Assembly: GCF_024298905.1 (NCBI RefSeq)
Contig: NZ_CP101154.1
Span: 3,312,932 to 3,376,931, forward strand
DNA length: 64,000 bases
DNA from: Natronomonas marina
Lineage (GTDB): Archaea > Halobacteriota > Halobacteria > Halobacteriales > Haloarculaceae
Reading direction: 5' to 3'
Below are positions 1 through 9,481 of this stretch, in pieces; the first letter of the stretch is position 1, and each line of letters begins with the position of its first letter. Under the pieces are notes generated by a model that was not told the DNA's origin, made no database searches, and was given only the letters and a program-made list of their open reading frames with translations. A program made the position numbers and the translations under genes.

Positions 1-1
1 C

Positions 2-856
2 TACAAGACGGACAACGACTGTTTCACCGACTGCGGGAACAACAACGAGTCCCTCCAGACCGCATCGATATCGGATTCCCGGTTCGGAATCTCCTATCTC
101 GGGAGGGAAGGTGGCGACGACACCGTCTACAAGTTCGCCCTCTCGGGGTCCGCACTCTACTACGAGTACGCCGACTACGACACGTTCTGCAACAGCGACT
201 ACCGGAACGAAGGCGACATCGTGGGTCGGAACCGGATTCAGGATCTGACGATCGACGTGAGCATCCTCGGCAAGACCGAGCCGGCCACGCAGGTCGACGC
301 CTACAGGGACGCCATCCACGCCGGACTGCTGGAGGGTGGCGAGGTAACGCAGGCGATTCGGGACAACTGGGGGGATACCAGCCAGGACATCTGCGACCTC
401 CAAGACGAGTTCGACAAGGGCGACTACGATCCCGACACGTTTCCCCTGTGGGCTGCCGGTGTGTGCGCGGTTGCTGGTGGAGTCATCGGAAGTGGCCCCA
501 CGCTAGCGTACACGGTTGCAGGCCAGGCCGTGGGTGGGGTTCCACTCGTCTACGACCTCATCAATCAAGAGAGCGGACAGGAACTCGTCCAGCAAAAGGA
601 CAACGCGACCCGTGACAAGTACCAGTTCGAGTGGAACGGTAGGGCCTCCTACGTCAACTTCGCCGTGCCCATCGAGGTGACCGTCGACGACGACGAGAGT
701 GGGTCGCTGTCGCTCTCTGCGGAAGCCGACTACACGGCCCCCTGCGACGAGGTCGACACCCTCGGGACCGGGACCGTGGCGGTGCCGACGGACGGACGGG
801 AACCCACCTCCGACGACCTCGGTATCAACACCTCCACCGACTACAGTCGCTGCTGA
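2..856 (+). CDS. Hypothetical protein, 5' end cut by window edge
   Basis: The frame is open from base 2 to the TGA at 854-856, so the true start lies outside the window; an internal GTG at 221 is not needed as a start. I do not recognise the family. The visible 284 residues are acidic, carry scattered cysteines near the N-terminal side (two CxxC-like spacings within the first 12 residues) and contain a glycine/alanine/valine-rich hydrophobic stretch in the middle that could be one membrane-associated hairpin. The C-terminal third is rich in T, S and D, as in haloarchaeal secreted proteins. Secreted or surface location is an inference only. Confidence 0.6.
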   Translation, partial: YKTDNDCFTDCGNNNESLQTASISDSRFGISYLGREGGDDTVYKFALSGSALYYEYADYDTFCNSDYRNEGDIVGRNRIQDLTIDVSILGKTEPATQVDAYRDAIHAGLLEGGEVTQAIRDNWGDTSQDICDLQDEFDKGDYDPDTFPLWAAGVCAVAGGVIGSGPTLAYTVAGQAVGGVPLVYDLINQESGQELVQQKDNATRDKYQFEWNGRASYVNFAVPIEVTVDDDESGSLSLSAEADYTAPCDEVDTLGTGTVAVPTDGREPTSDDLGINTSTDYSRC

Positions 857-2297
857 CCGACGGCGGGGCCAATCTCGGCGCCGTTCGCACCACCCCTGTC
901 TTCGACGGTCGCTCCCCGTTCACGGGCGCCACCGCCGGCTCGATTTCGTCGTCGATAGCCTCGCCGGAGTCGAGTAACACGAACGGGACCGTCTCGTAGA
1001 CCTCGTGAGCGAGAGAACCCACGAAGGCGAAGACGAGGGCCGTCACCGCCCGTTCGCTCTCCCCGAGGTGGTCGATGGCGTCCTCCGCAGCCACGACTCT
1101 TTTGTCTCGCCGGGCCGCTGTTCGGCCCCGATCTCGGGCGGTCGGGCACGATGAGGAGTGACGACGGCCATCCTCGAACCGGCGGCACGAGTACGATTCG
1201 CCGTATAGTATCCCCTATCAATATTATAAGAGATTAACAGCCAATACTGCATGCGTACACAAGCGGTAACAGTTAGCTGTAGCCCCTTAGATATTTTCCG
1301 GTGGGTCGTGAAAGCGGCAGCTCGTCAATATCGACACCCGGCAGTCCGTCGTAGCGGTCCAACCGGGGTGATGTGTGACGAGACGGAACGCCGAGGATAC
1401 CGTTACGCGGAGCTATCGATTCAATGATGCCGAACAAACCTGTGATTCGAGAAGAATATGATAGGACGCGACACACGGATATAACAACATTATATTTGTT
1501 ATTTGGATACGGTGTCGGAGTTAATCTCGTACCGTTCGTTTCCGAGGAGTGAACGCCCCTACGCACTGAACGGCAGAACGTGTCGGGCAGTATCGACAAA
1601 TCAAACCAGCACTGCGTCTACTATTCGGGGGGAGCCACTCACAACCACCGGAGGGGAATCAAAGATCCACGACGGATGGGCGACCCCAGGTGTTTGGGGT
1701 TCGTTTCCACGATCTCTCGTATCCGAATTCCGGGATCGGTCGAGCGAACGTTCCGGGGGTCGGTCGCTCGATGTCGCCGGTCCGTTCTGCAGGAGGGGAT
1801 TTTATACCGTCCTGTCGATGGAGATGCTTCTTCAACCGGAATCAAGAGGTGGGGGTGAGGTCGGTCGCCCGGACGTGTTCGGTGTTTCCGAATCGGAGGG
1901 CCGTTTCCGAATAGCTGGGCACTCCCACCGAGGGCGACCGGCCCATCCACGGGGGCCGGCGTCTCGACGGCTTTCAGTTTCCATCACCCTTCGCCGTGAC
2001 CGATTGCAGTACTGGGCCGCCCGGCGGTTCTATTACACAGAGCCTTACTCGGCGGGTGTCGAAGGTGTAGGCGTCACTAGCCACCTGGGTCGTCGGGGAG
2101 TGCTACGCTCGGAACTGCTGTATCGTCCTGTACCAGCGGGCCGGGTCGTGGCGAACGCCGTACCCGGTGGCACTATATGGTAGTGGCAGGACTACCAGTA
2201 CGACCGAACGGTTCACAGACCCCGAATAACATGACAGGACGCCTACCGTACCGACGGACGCCGACCGACCCGTTTTGGATCCGATCACAGGTATCGT
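857..2297. other. Gene-poor stretch of about 1.4 kb
   Basis: No convincing gene. Open frames here (minus 825-1094, minus 1273-1599, plus 1503-2183) are arginine- and serine-rich or lack acidic haloarchaeal composition. The best of them, minus 825-1094 (89 residues, GTG start), begins with an acidic helix followed by a short hydrophobic stretch but overlaps the end of the upstream gene. Base composition drops at 1200-1260 and 1420-1510, where AT-rich runs look like promoter or decayed DNA. I read it as a site of gene decay. Confidence 0.4.
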
Positions 2298-3239
2298 ATG
2301 GTGAATTCTGATTTCGCAGCGGTCGTGGCGATACTGTCCGCGGCCGCGATAGCCGGGCAAGCGTTGACGGTCGAACGGGCAATAACGAAATCCGCCGACC
2401 GAGACGGCGTCAGTCCGGTCTTCGGCGCAACACTGGTGAGCTTTCTCGTCACGGTTCCCATCCTCTGGAGCATCGCTCTCCTCCGGGGAATCCCGGTCGA
2501 AGCGCTGACAGTGTGGAACGTCGCCCCGTTCGCCGTCGCCGGTGCCGCGTTTCCGGCCGGCTCCCGTCTGCTGTACTACGAGGGTATCGACCGCGTCGGA
2601 TCGAGCCTCGCAACCGCGATCCTGGCCACGGCCCCAGCCGTAGCCGCAGTGCTTGCAGTCCCGATACTGGGCGACGACGTTTCGGTGGTCGGTGGCGCAG
2701 GGCTCGTTGCCATCGTCGGCGGGTGTGCCCTCCTCCAGTCGGTGGGTGGAACGGCGCAACCCAGCCCATCGAAGACGGATCCGATCGTCGAGGCTGTGGC
2801 CGGCGCGACCTGGCGAGACGTACTGTTTCCGGCGCTGGCCGCAGCCATAGTCGGTGCCGCATACGTTCTCATCGACTTCGGCCTCCGGGACTTTCCCGAC
2901 GCCGTCACCGCGAGCGCGATCAGCCAGACGGTAGCGGTGACCCTGCTCGGCCTGGGGCTGGTGGTTTCGCCCCGTGCCCGCAAAAGCTCGATGATCGACG
3001 GCTGGCGTATCATGGCCCTGCTGATGGTCTCGGGGGGGTTCGCCGCGATGGCCTGGGTCGGCCAGTTCGTGGCGTTGCAGTTCGGGACGGTCGCCGTGGT
3101 CGCACCGCTGGTGAACGTCTACCCCGTTCTGGTCCTGGCAGTCACCTACGTCGCTGCCCGTCAGGTTCCTCGCTCGCCGCGACTGTTGGTCGCCGTCGGG
3201 ACCATCGTCGCCGGCGCAGCACTCCTGCAGGGGTTCTGA
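2298..3239 (+). CDS. EamA/DMT-family membrane transporter
   Basis: A 313-residue integral membrane protein of the drug/metabolite transporter superfamily. It shows two tandem EamA-type halves (about residues 6-150 and 165-310), each of about five hydrophobic helices, with the AAAIAGQAL and FAVAGAAFPAGSRLLYYEGI regions typical of the first half. Length fits the family (about 300). Substrate cannot be read from sequence; relatives move amino acids, nucleosides or metabolites. It ends about 60 bases before the convergent CoA-transferase gene and is probably transcribed alone. Confidence 0.85.
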   Translation: MVNSDFAAVVAILSAAAIAGQALTVERAITKSADRDGVSPVFGATLVSFLVTVPILWSIALLRGIPVEALTVWNVAPFAVAGAAFPAGSRLLYYEGIDRVGSSLATAILATAPAVAAVLAVPILGDDVSVVGGAGLVAIVGGCALLQSVGGTAQPSPSKTDPIVEAVAGATWRDVLFPALAAAIVGAAYVLIDFGLRDFPDAVTASAISQTVAVTLLGLGLVVSPRARKSSMIDGWRIMALLMVSGGFAAMAWVGQFVALQFGTVAVVAPLVNVYPVLVLAVTYVAARQVPRSPRLLVAVGTIVAGAALLQGF

Positions 3240-3298
3240 CCCGTCTCTCGATTCGGGATTCACTCGAAAATAGATCGGTGCCGGCCCGAACGGGTGCT

Positions 3299-4480
3299 TC
3301 ACTCGCCCATCAAATCGTCGACCGCGGCCTCGTCCATGACCTCGGACAGCACGGTCCGGGTGTGCTCACCGTGGACCGGCGGTTCGCTCACGTCACCGGA
3401 TCGTAGCTCCGAGAACCCGACCGGAAACTCGACGAACGGCATATCGACACCGCCGAGGGTGAGGTCGCTCGTCGCCTCGCTCGCCCGGATTTGGGGTGTT
3501 TCGAAAACCTCTGCCGTATCGTTGACGGGCGCGGCAGGGACCGACGCCTCGCGGAGGCGTTCGAACCACGACTCGGCATCGTCCTGCACGAACACGTCGG
3601 CCAGTTCCGACGCGAGGGCCGCCCGGTTGGCGACTCGATCCGAATTCGTTTCGAACCGTGGATCCGCAGCGAGATCCGGCCTGTCCAGTGCCTCACACAG
3701 CGACAGCCAGGTACCCTGGCTACCGATGGCGAGCGCCAGCCAGCCGTCCTCGGTGTCGAAAACACGGTACGGGGCGAGCGACGGGTGGACGTTCCCCCTG
3801 CGCTGGTACGGCTCCCCGGTGGCGAACGTCCACCCGGCGCGCTCGGACAACCACGAGACGAGTCCCTCGAACATCGGGACGTCGATCCGCTGGCCACCGT
3901 GTCGGTCTACCGAGTGCAGGGCCGTGACGATTCCGATGACGGCGTACATTCCCGCGCATATGTCACCTATCGGGAGCCCGGAGCGGAGCGGCTGACCGTC
4001 CGACTCGCCCGTGATACTCATGCTCCCGCCGAGGGCCTGGACGACCATGTCGAATGCCGGAACGTCCTCGTACGGTCCCGGTCCGAACCCGGAGATGGAA
4101 CAGTAGATCAGGTCGTCCGACAGTTCCGAGAGCGAATCGTAGCCGAGTCCCCACTCCTCCATCAGGCCCGCTCGATAGTTTTCGACGATCACGTCCGCAT
4201 CCGCCGCGAGTCGCGCGAGGGCGTCGGCACCCTGAGGGGACGAGAGGTCGAGGACGACGCTGCGTTTTCCACGGTTCAGGGACGCGAAGTAGCTGGTCAT
4301 CCCCGAATCGCCAACCGTCGGCTCGATCGCGCGCGTGATGTCCCCGGTTTCCGGGCGTTCGATCTTGATCACCGTCGCACCCATGTCGGCGAGCATCTGG
4401 GTGGCGAACGGACCCGAGAGCATCTGTGTACAGTCGATAACGCGAACGCCATCGAGGGGTCGTGAGCCGGGATCAGTCAT
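3299..4480 (-). CDS. CaiB/BaiF (class III) CoA-transferase
   Basis: 393 residues, starting at the ATG whose complement is 4478-4480; the frame extends upstream, but that part has no family similarity and the N-terminal GVRVIDCTQML block fits the family start. Class III enzymes move CoA between carboxylic acids through an aspartyl-CoA thioester; the likely catalytic Asp is residue 173 in PIGDICAGM. The AFDMVVQALGG block near 142-152 is also typical. Relatives act on formate/oxalate, succinate, itaconate, mesaconate or carnitine; the substrate here is unknown. Its place at the edge of the catabolic island suggests activation of a dicarboxylate or of an intermediate. About 140 bases separate it from the exporter gene upstream. 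Confidence 0.88.
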   Translation of the reverse strand: MTDPGSRPLDGVRVIDCTQMLSGPFATQMLADMGATVIKIERPETGDITRAIEPTVGDSGMTSYFASLNRGKRSVVLDLSSPQGADALARLAADADVIVENYRAGLMEEWGLGYDSLSELSDDLIYCSISGFGPGPYEDVPAFDMVVQALGGSMSITGESDGQPLRSGLPIGDICAGMYAVIGIVTALHSVDRHGGQRIDVPMFEGLVSWLSERAGWTFATGEPYQRRGNVHPSLAPYRVFDTEDGWLALAIGSQGTWLSLCEALDRPDLAADPRFETNSDRVANRAALASELADVFVQDDAESWFERLREASVPAAPVNDTAEVFETPQIRASEATSDLTLGGVDMPFVEFPVGFSELRSGDVSEPPVHGEHTRTVLSEVMDEAAVDDLMGE

Positions 4481-4620
4481 GGAGAAGAGCACAGACCTCT
4501 GGGAGATAACTGCTTTGGTGGATGCGGGTGGCTGTCGCGGTACCGACCCCGGAATTCTCGCGTCGTTCGGCGGTGAGGTGGGTTCGACGTCGGACTGGAT
4601 CGCCGGGCGACGGACCCTCG

Positions 4621-5619
4621 TCAGAAGAACAGACCGACCGCGAGATACGTGACCGAACTGACGAAGACGAGATAGAGCCCGACGACCGCGATCGGTGCAA
4701 CGCCGGACTGCCGTATCTTCCGGAGTCGGATTTCGAATCCGAGGCCCGCAAAGGCCAACAGAAACAGTGCGTCGGACGCCAGCCCGATCGTATCGATCAC
4801 GCGATCGGACAGCAATCCGCTGTTGGCCAGCACCGCGAGCAACACGAACCCGACCAGGAACTTCGGGAATTCGGCCCACAGTCGTCCGGTCGTCCCGACG
4901 GATCGGGACTGCGTTCGCTCGCGGTTCGCGTACAGTAGCGAGTAGAGAACTACCAGGATGCCGATCAGGGCGTTCCGCGAGAGTTTCGTCAGCATTGCCC
5001 ACTGACCCGCAACCGTCGAATGGGCAAACCCCGCGGCGGCGACGGGGCCAGTAGAGAACATCGCGAGGCCGATCCAGATGCCGTACAGTTTGGCCTCGAC
5101 CCCGAGGAGTCGGCCGATCGGGGGGAAGAGCACGAGCGTCAACACGTCGAACAGGAGGATCGTTGCAGCGGCGTGGGCGATCTGGGTGTCGTCAGCCTCG
5201 ACGACCGGTGCGACGGCGGCGATCGCGGAGACGCCGCAGATGCTCGACCCGGCGGCCAGGAGGGACTCCAGTCGGTCGTTCAGGTGGGCGAACCGGGAGA
5301 GGCCCGTGACGACGACGACCCCGAGCGCGACGGTCCCGACGACGAGACCGATGAGGAGCGGACCCGCCGCGACGAGCGCACTCAGCGGGAGACTCGCACC
5401 GAGCAGGACGATCGCCGTCTCCAGAAACAACGGGTGTACGGCGATTCCGCGTTCGATTCCCTCGGGAATCGAGACGGTGTTCGAGACGACCGCCCCACCA
5501 GCGATGGCGAGGACGAGCGGTGTCAAAACCGGGAGTTTCGATCCGACGACCAGGGCCGCGCCTGCGACGATCACGAGAACGAGGATCCCTCCGAAGCGAC
5601 CGATGATCGATCGCTTCAT
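4621..5619 (-). CDS. YeiH-family putative sulfate/anion exporter
   Basis: 332 residues starting at MKRSIIGRF (ATG complement 5617-5619); an alternative start 17 codons upstream is less likely. The protein is almost entirely hydrophobic, about 10 helices, and carries family blocks: the GAALVVGSKLP N-terminus, LLGASLPLSAL, and SSICGVSAIAAVAPVV near the middle. YeiH/UPF0324 proteins are annotated as putative sulfate exporters; in bacteria some sit in sulfonate-degradation operons. Here it lies between the CoA-transferase and a divergent IclR regulator. An anion exporter for a catabolic by-product is a reasonable guess, not shown. Confidence 0.82.
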   Translation of the reverse strand: MKRSIIGRFGGILVLVIVAGAALVVGSKLPVLTPLVLAIAGGAVVSNTVSIPEGIERGIAVHPLFLETAIVLLGASLPLSALVAAGPLLIGLVVGTVALGVVVVTGLSRFAHLNDRLESLLAAGSSICGVSAIAAVAPVVEADDTQIAHAAATILLFDVLTLVLFPPIGRLLGVEAKLYGIWIGLAMFSTGPVAAAGFAHSTVAGQWAMLTKLSRNALIGILVVLYSLLYANRERTQSRSVGTTGRLWAEFPKFLVGFVLLAVLANSGLLSDRVIDTIGLASDALFLLAFAGLGFEIRLRKIRQSGVAPIAVVGLYLVFVSSVTYLAVGLFF

Positions 5620-5854
5620 ACGGCTGAGAGAGTCAGAATACAGCTCGCAATAAATGCCGCCAGCAGACACGCTTTCCAGCCCCGGTCCAACTCCTCGATC
5701 ACCTCATATAGAGCAGCTACCTCCATCGGAGTAGCGTTCATCCAGTGCGGTAAATACGTCTTCGATATCGGTGCTTGTTGCTCGTTTCTGCCGTGTGGCT
5801 TCCCCACCGCTCCCCGCACCGACCGCCACCCGAGCCCGATTCACTCTGCGTGAA

Positions 5855-5864
5855 CTTTATATGT
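5855..5864 (+). promoter_or_regulatory. TATA-like box for the IclR gene
   Basis: CTTTATATGT lies 21-30 bases before the ATG at 5885, the spacing expected for a leaderless archaeal transcript. The 265-base gap to the divergent exporter gene is the natural site for IclR operators. Confidence 0.5.
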
Positions 5865-5884
5865 AATCGCCGTATTTTGTCGGT

Positions 5885-6652
5885 ATGGACTCGAAAACCT
5901 CATCGAAAACCGTCCAATCGACGGTGAAATCCTTCGAGATCGTCGAATGTCTCCACGAACTCGACGGCGGTCGCGTCTCGGAGATAGCCGAGCGGCTCGG
6001 AGTCGCCAGAAGCACCGTTCACAGCCACCTCGCGACGATGAAGTCGCTCGGGTATCTGGTGCAGGAGGGCGACATCTACTATCTCAGCTCCCGGTTCATC
6101 GACCTGGGCCGCTACGTGCAGGGCCGAAAACGGGTGTACGAACTCGCTGGCCCCCAGGTCGAATCACTGGCCGAGCAAACGGGCGAACTCGTGCAGTTCG
6201 CCATCGCAGAGCACGGACGAGCCGTGTACATCCACCGCAGCGCGGGCGACCAGGCCGTTGCGACGGACGCCGACGACAGTCATCGGGTCTTCCTGCACGC
6301 GACGGCGGCCGGCAAGTGCCTCCTCTCGTTCATGCCCCGCGAGGACGTCGAGTCGATCATCGAGGAGACCGGGCTCCCGCAGCTCACCGGGTCGACCACC
6401 ACGGACCGCGCGTCGCTATTCGAGGAACTGTCCCGGATACGAGAACGCGGATTCGCCTTCAACGAAAGCGAGCGTATCAATGGCCTGCGAGCCGTCGGCG
6501 TCCCGGTATTCGACCAGGACCGGACGCTCCTCGGATCGATCAGTGTGGCTGGCCCGGAACATCGTATCCAGGGCGACTACTACAGGGAGGAGCTACCCAG
6601 ACTGCTGAACGGTGTCGCAAAGGAACTCGGGATGAACGTCACCTACGCCTGA
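5885..6652 (+). CDS. IclR-family transcriptional regulator
   Basis: 255 residues, normal length for the family. An N-terminal winged helix-turn-helix covers about residues 11-70 (VSEIAERLGVARSTVHSHL is the recognition part), followed by the IclR effector-binding domain (about 80-250) with the typical HATAAGKCLLSFMP block and a C-terminal GVPVFD...SISVAGPEHRI stretch. IclR proteins sense small organic acids or aromatics and control adjacent catabolic operons. Its position between the exporter/CoA-transferase pair and the dehydrogenase, amidohydrolase and hydantoinase genes makes it the obvious candidate controller of the island. Confidence 0.93.
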   Translation: MDSKTSSKTVQSTVKSFEIVECLHELDGGRVSEIAERLGVARSTVHSHLATMKSLGYLVQEGDIYYLSSRFIDLGRYVQGRKRVYELAGPQVESLAEQTGELVQFAIAEHGRAVYIHRSAGDQAVATDADDSHRVFLHATAAGKCLLSFMPREDVESIIEETGLPQLTGSTTTDRASLFEELSRIRERGFAFNESERINGLRAVGVPVFDQDRTLLGSISVAGPEHRIQGDYYREELPRLLNGVAKELGMNVTYA

Positions 6653-6746
6653 GCGCACCACCGGCCATCGGGCCGTGACGGCGACTTGCCGACGGCCCCC
6701 TGCCGGAACCCCACCGCGCTGGTACTCGGCGTTCGGCGCGCCGGAT

Positions 6747-7616
6747 TCAGCGCTCTCCCCATCCCCGTCGCCGGAGACACCCCTCGAGATCGGTGAGTGA
6801 GACGGGGTGTTCCCGCTCGAGTGCCGCAATATCCACGTCGTAGCCGTGTTCGTTGAACCAGACGTGCATGTCGGCGTGGACGTCGTCGACCTCGGTTCGT
6901 GCCGCCTCGATCGGGAGGCTCACCGGTTCGACGCGGTGCCCGAGGACCGACCCGAAGACCCGGGCGGCGCTCTCGAGCGTCCGCTCGTCACCGGCGAGTT
7001 CGATTGCGGTGTCCACGTAGCGGTCCGGGTCGGCGAACGCGGTCGCCGCGAACGCACCGATGTCCGCCACGTCGATCAGCTGTAGTCGGACGTCCGGCTG
7101 GATAGGTAACGGGAGCCGTCCGTTCTCTATCTCCGGTCGCAGTCCCTCGAAGTTCTGCATGAAGTAGGTCGGCCGGAGGAACGTCGCCGGAAGGCCGAGG
7201 TCCCGGATGCGGTCCTCGACGGCCCGCTTGGACTCGAAGTTGGCCAGCCCGGTGTCGGTCTCCACGCTCGCGACCGAGCTATACACGAACTGCTCGACGC
7301 CCACCTCGGCTGCGACTTCGGCGACGTTTACACCCTGTTCGACCTCGACGTCGTGGCCCCCGGCCCGGAACACCGTGACACAGAAGACGGCATCGACGGG
7401 TTCGAGCGCCGCTCGAAGCGACGACCGACGCAGTAGGTCGCCCTCGACGACGTTGGCACCCGCCTCGGCGAGGGCGGTTGCGGCGTCCGACTCCGGCGAC
7501 CGGGTCAATGCGTCGACCTCGAACGTCCGGCCACCCGTCCCCGCGAGCAGGTGGCGGGCGGTCGCCCCGCCCTGCTTGCCGGTGGCGCCAACGACGAGTA
7601 CGCGTTCAACACTCAT
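6747..7616 (-). CDS. NmrA-like NAD(P)-binding protein
   Basis: 289 residues from the ATG at 7616 (MSVERVLVVGATGKQGG). The N-terminal GATGKQGG is the Rossmann dinucleotide loop. The middle has the atypical SDR pattern of NmrA/HSCARG proteins (residues about 100-130, EQFVYSSVASV; then LPATFLRPTYFMQNF). The Tyr-x3-Lys catalytic pair of classical SDRs is not evident, so it may sense NADP redox state or be a reductase of unknown substrate. It is convergent with the IclR gene and head-to-head with the aldehyde dehydrogenase. Confidence 0.85.
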   Translation of the reverse strand: MSVERVLVVGATGKQGGATARHLLAGTGGRTFEVDALTRSPESDAATALAEAGANVVEGDLLRRSSLRAALEPVDAVFCVTVFRAGGHDVEVEQGVNVAEVAAEVGVEQFVYSSVASVETDTGLANFESKRAVEDRIRDLGLPATFLRPTYFMQNFEGLRPEIENGRLPLPIQPDVRLQLIDVADIGAFAATAFADPDRYVDTAIELAGDERTLESAARVFGSVLGHRVEPVSLPIEAARTEVDDVHADMHVWFNEHGYDVDIAALEREHPVSLTDLEGCLRRRGWGER

Positions 7617-7777
7617 CGGCTTGCTGTGCGTGGTGGCGATGTATAACTGCACGGGTTTGACCGGGGGGCCCCGACCAGCCCGCGGGAAGGCGTACGAGTG
7701 TCGATTCGGTGATCGTGTACTGCGAACATCAAATAGTATAAGTCGTGAGGCTACCTCGTCGGAAACGGCCGATACGT

Positions 7778-9136
7778 ATGAAAAGCCGGAACCCAGCGAC
7801 AGGAGAACTCCTGGAGGAGTACGACACCCACGAGGACACTGTCGCGGAAATCCTGAAAGGTGCAGAGGACCGCTTTCTCGAGTGGCGCAACAGGGACATC
7901 AGCGACCGACGGCGGTTGGTCGGGTCGCTCGCCGACATCCTGCGGGACAACGAGACCCGCTACGCGGAGTTGATGACGGCCGAGATGGGCAAGCCGATCA
8001 CGCAGGCGCGAGCGGAGGTGCAGAAGTGCGCGTGGGGGTGTGAGTTCTACGCCGAACGGGCCGGCGAGTTCCTGCAGGACCGCCACGTCGGGACGGTCCC
8101 CGACGCGAAGACCTACGTCGCCCACGAACCGCTCGGCCCGGTCCTCGCGGTAATGCCGTGGAACTTCCCGTTCTGGCAGGTGTTTCGCTTCGCGGCGCCT
8201 GCCCTTGCGGCCGGCAACACCGCGTTGCTGAAACACTCGTCGAACGTGCCGGGGTGTGCGCTCGCTATCGAGGAGGTGTTCGAAGAGGCCGGGTTCCCGG
8301 AGGGATGCTTCTCGACGCTGCTCGTAGACTCGGCCAGCGTGTCGGAAATCGTCGAGAACGACCGTGTCCCGGCAGTCACGCTCACCGGCAGCGAGTACGC
8401 CGGGCGGTCCGTCGCCGAGACGGCCGGCCGGAACCTCAAAAAGTGTGTGCTCGAACTCGGGGGGAGCGATCCGTACGTCGTCCTCGACGACGCGGACGTA
8501 GCCGACGCGGCGGCGACCGGTGCGATGGCTCGCAACCAGAACTCCGGGCAGTCGTGTATCGCCGCGAAGCGGTTCATCGTCGTCGAAGAGGTGTACGACG
8601 AATTCCTGGACGCGCTCGCGGCGGAGGTGGAGTCACTCCAGGTCGGGGACCCGACCGACGAGGCGACCGACGTCGGGCCGCAGGCGAGCGAGGCGTTACT
8701 GCAGGAGCTCCACCAGCAGGTCGAGGCGAGCGTGGACGCGGGAGCGACCGTCGTGACCGGCGGCGAACCGCTCGAAGGCGAGGGCGCGTTCTACCCGCCG
8801 ACGATACTCGCGGACGTTCCGGAGGCGTGTCCTGCGCGGAACGAGGAGCTGTTCGGACCCGTCGCTGCCGTCTTCGAAGTCGCCGACGCGGAGGCGGCCG
8901 TCGAGCTGGCGAACGACACGAGGTTCGGTCTCGGGGCGAGCGTGTGGACGGCGGATCGTGAGCGGGGCGAGAGACTCGCGCGACGCATCGACGCCGGCTG
9001 CGTATTCGTCAACGAGATGGTCAAGTCCGATCCCCGGTTGCCGTTCGGCGGCGTCAAGGACTCCGGGTTCGGACGAGAGCTCTCCAGGGACGGTATTCTG
9101 GAGTTCGTCAATCGCAAAACCGTCTGGATCGAGTGA
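7778..9136 (+). CDS. NAD(P)-dependent aldehyde dehydrogenase, succinate-semialdehyde type
   Basis: 452 residues from the ATG at 7778; an in-frame GTG at 7745 adds 11 basic residues and is less likely. Oxidises an aldehyde to the acid through a thioester. The general base Glu226 is in LELGG and the nucleophile Cys260 in NQNSGQSCIAAKRF, which is the succinate-semialdehyde subgroup (GabD/Sad) pattern. The PWNFPFWQ block near 128-135 binds the cofactor, and the C-terminal PFGGVKDSGFGRE is intact. A TATA-like AATAGTATAA lies about 40 bases upstream. In this island it could handle a semialdehyde of a C4-C5 dicarboxylate. Confidence 0.92.
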   Translation: MKSRNPATGELLEEYDTHEDTVAEILKGAEDRFLEWRNRDISDRRRLVGSLADILRDNETRYAELMTAEMGKPITQARAEVQKCAWGCEFYAERAGEFLQDRHVGTVPDAKTYVAHEPLGPVLAVMPWNFPFWQVFRFAAPALAAGNTALLKHSSNVPGCALAIEEVFEEAGFPEGCFSTLLVDSASVSEIVENDRVPAVTLTGSEYAGRSVAETAGRNLKKCVLELGGSDPYVVLDDADVADAAATGAMARNQNSGQSCIAAKRFIVVEEVYDEFLDALAAEVESLQVGDPTDEATDVGPQASEALLQELHQQVEASVDAGATVVTGGEPLEGEGAFYPPTILADVPEACPARNEELFGPVAAVFEVADAEAAVELANDTRFGLGASVWTADRERGERLARRIDAGCVFVNEMVKSDPRLPFGGVKDSGFGRELSRDGILEFVNRKTVWIE

Positions 9137-9153
9137 TGACTGACCGCGACTGA

Positions 9154-9480
9154 TTACTGCATCAGGACGTAAACGTCCTCGTCCTCGACGACGGTTTCGA
9201 CCTGCGGCAGCCGCTTTGCGAGGTCGCCACCGAACGGGTTCGTCCCGCCCTCGAGGTCGAACTCCCACCCGTGCCACGGACAGATCACCTTCTTGTTCTC
9301 GACGTCGAGTTTCCCCTCGACAACCGGACCGAGCTGGTGTGGACAGACGTTGCGAAAGGCGTACACCGTCTCGTCGTCCTCCGATCGGTACAGGAGTAGT
9401 TTCTTGTCGTCGACCGTCACGCGCTGTGGGCCCTCCGCGAGGTCTCGGACGGAGGTGGCGAGGTGTTTTTCCCGGGCCAT
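9154..9480 (-). CDS. Rieske-type [2Fe-2S] ferredoxin
   Basis: 108 residues making one complete Rieske domain. Ligands are Cys46 and His48 (CPH) and Cys67 and His70 (CPWH). No membrane segment or signal is seen, so it is a soluble cytoplasmic electron carrier of the kind used by oxygenases or as a subunit. It starts one base after the stop of the amidohydrolase gene, so the two are co-transcribed. The partner reductase and any terminal oxygenase are not in the window. Confidence 0.92.
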   Translation of the reverse strand: MAREKHLATSVRDLAEGPQRVTVDDKKLLLYRSEDDETVYAFRNVCPHQLGPVVEGKLDVENKKVICPWHGWEFDLEGGTNPFGGDLAKRLPQVETVVEDEDVYVLMQ

Positions 9481-9481
9481 G

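Noticed and set aside
1503-2183. 226-residue plus-strand frame in the gene-poor region
   Set aside because: Very Arg/Ser/Gly-rich, not acidic, no recognisable motif; spurious in this GC-rich genome.
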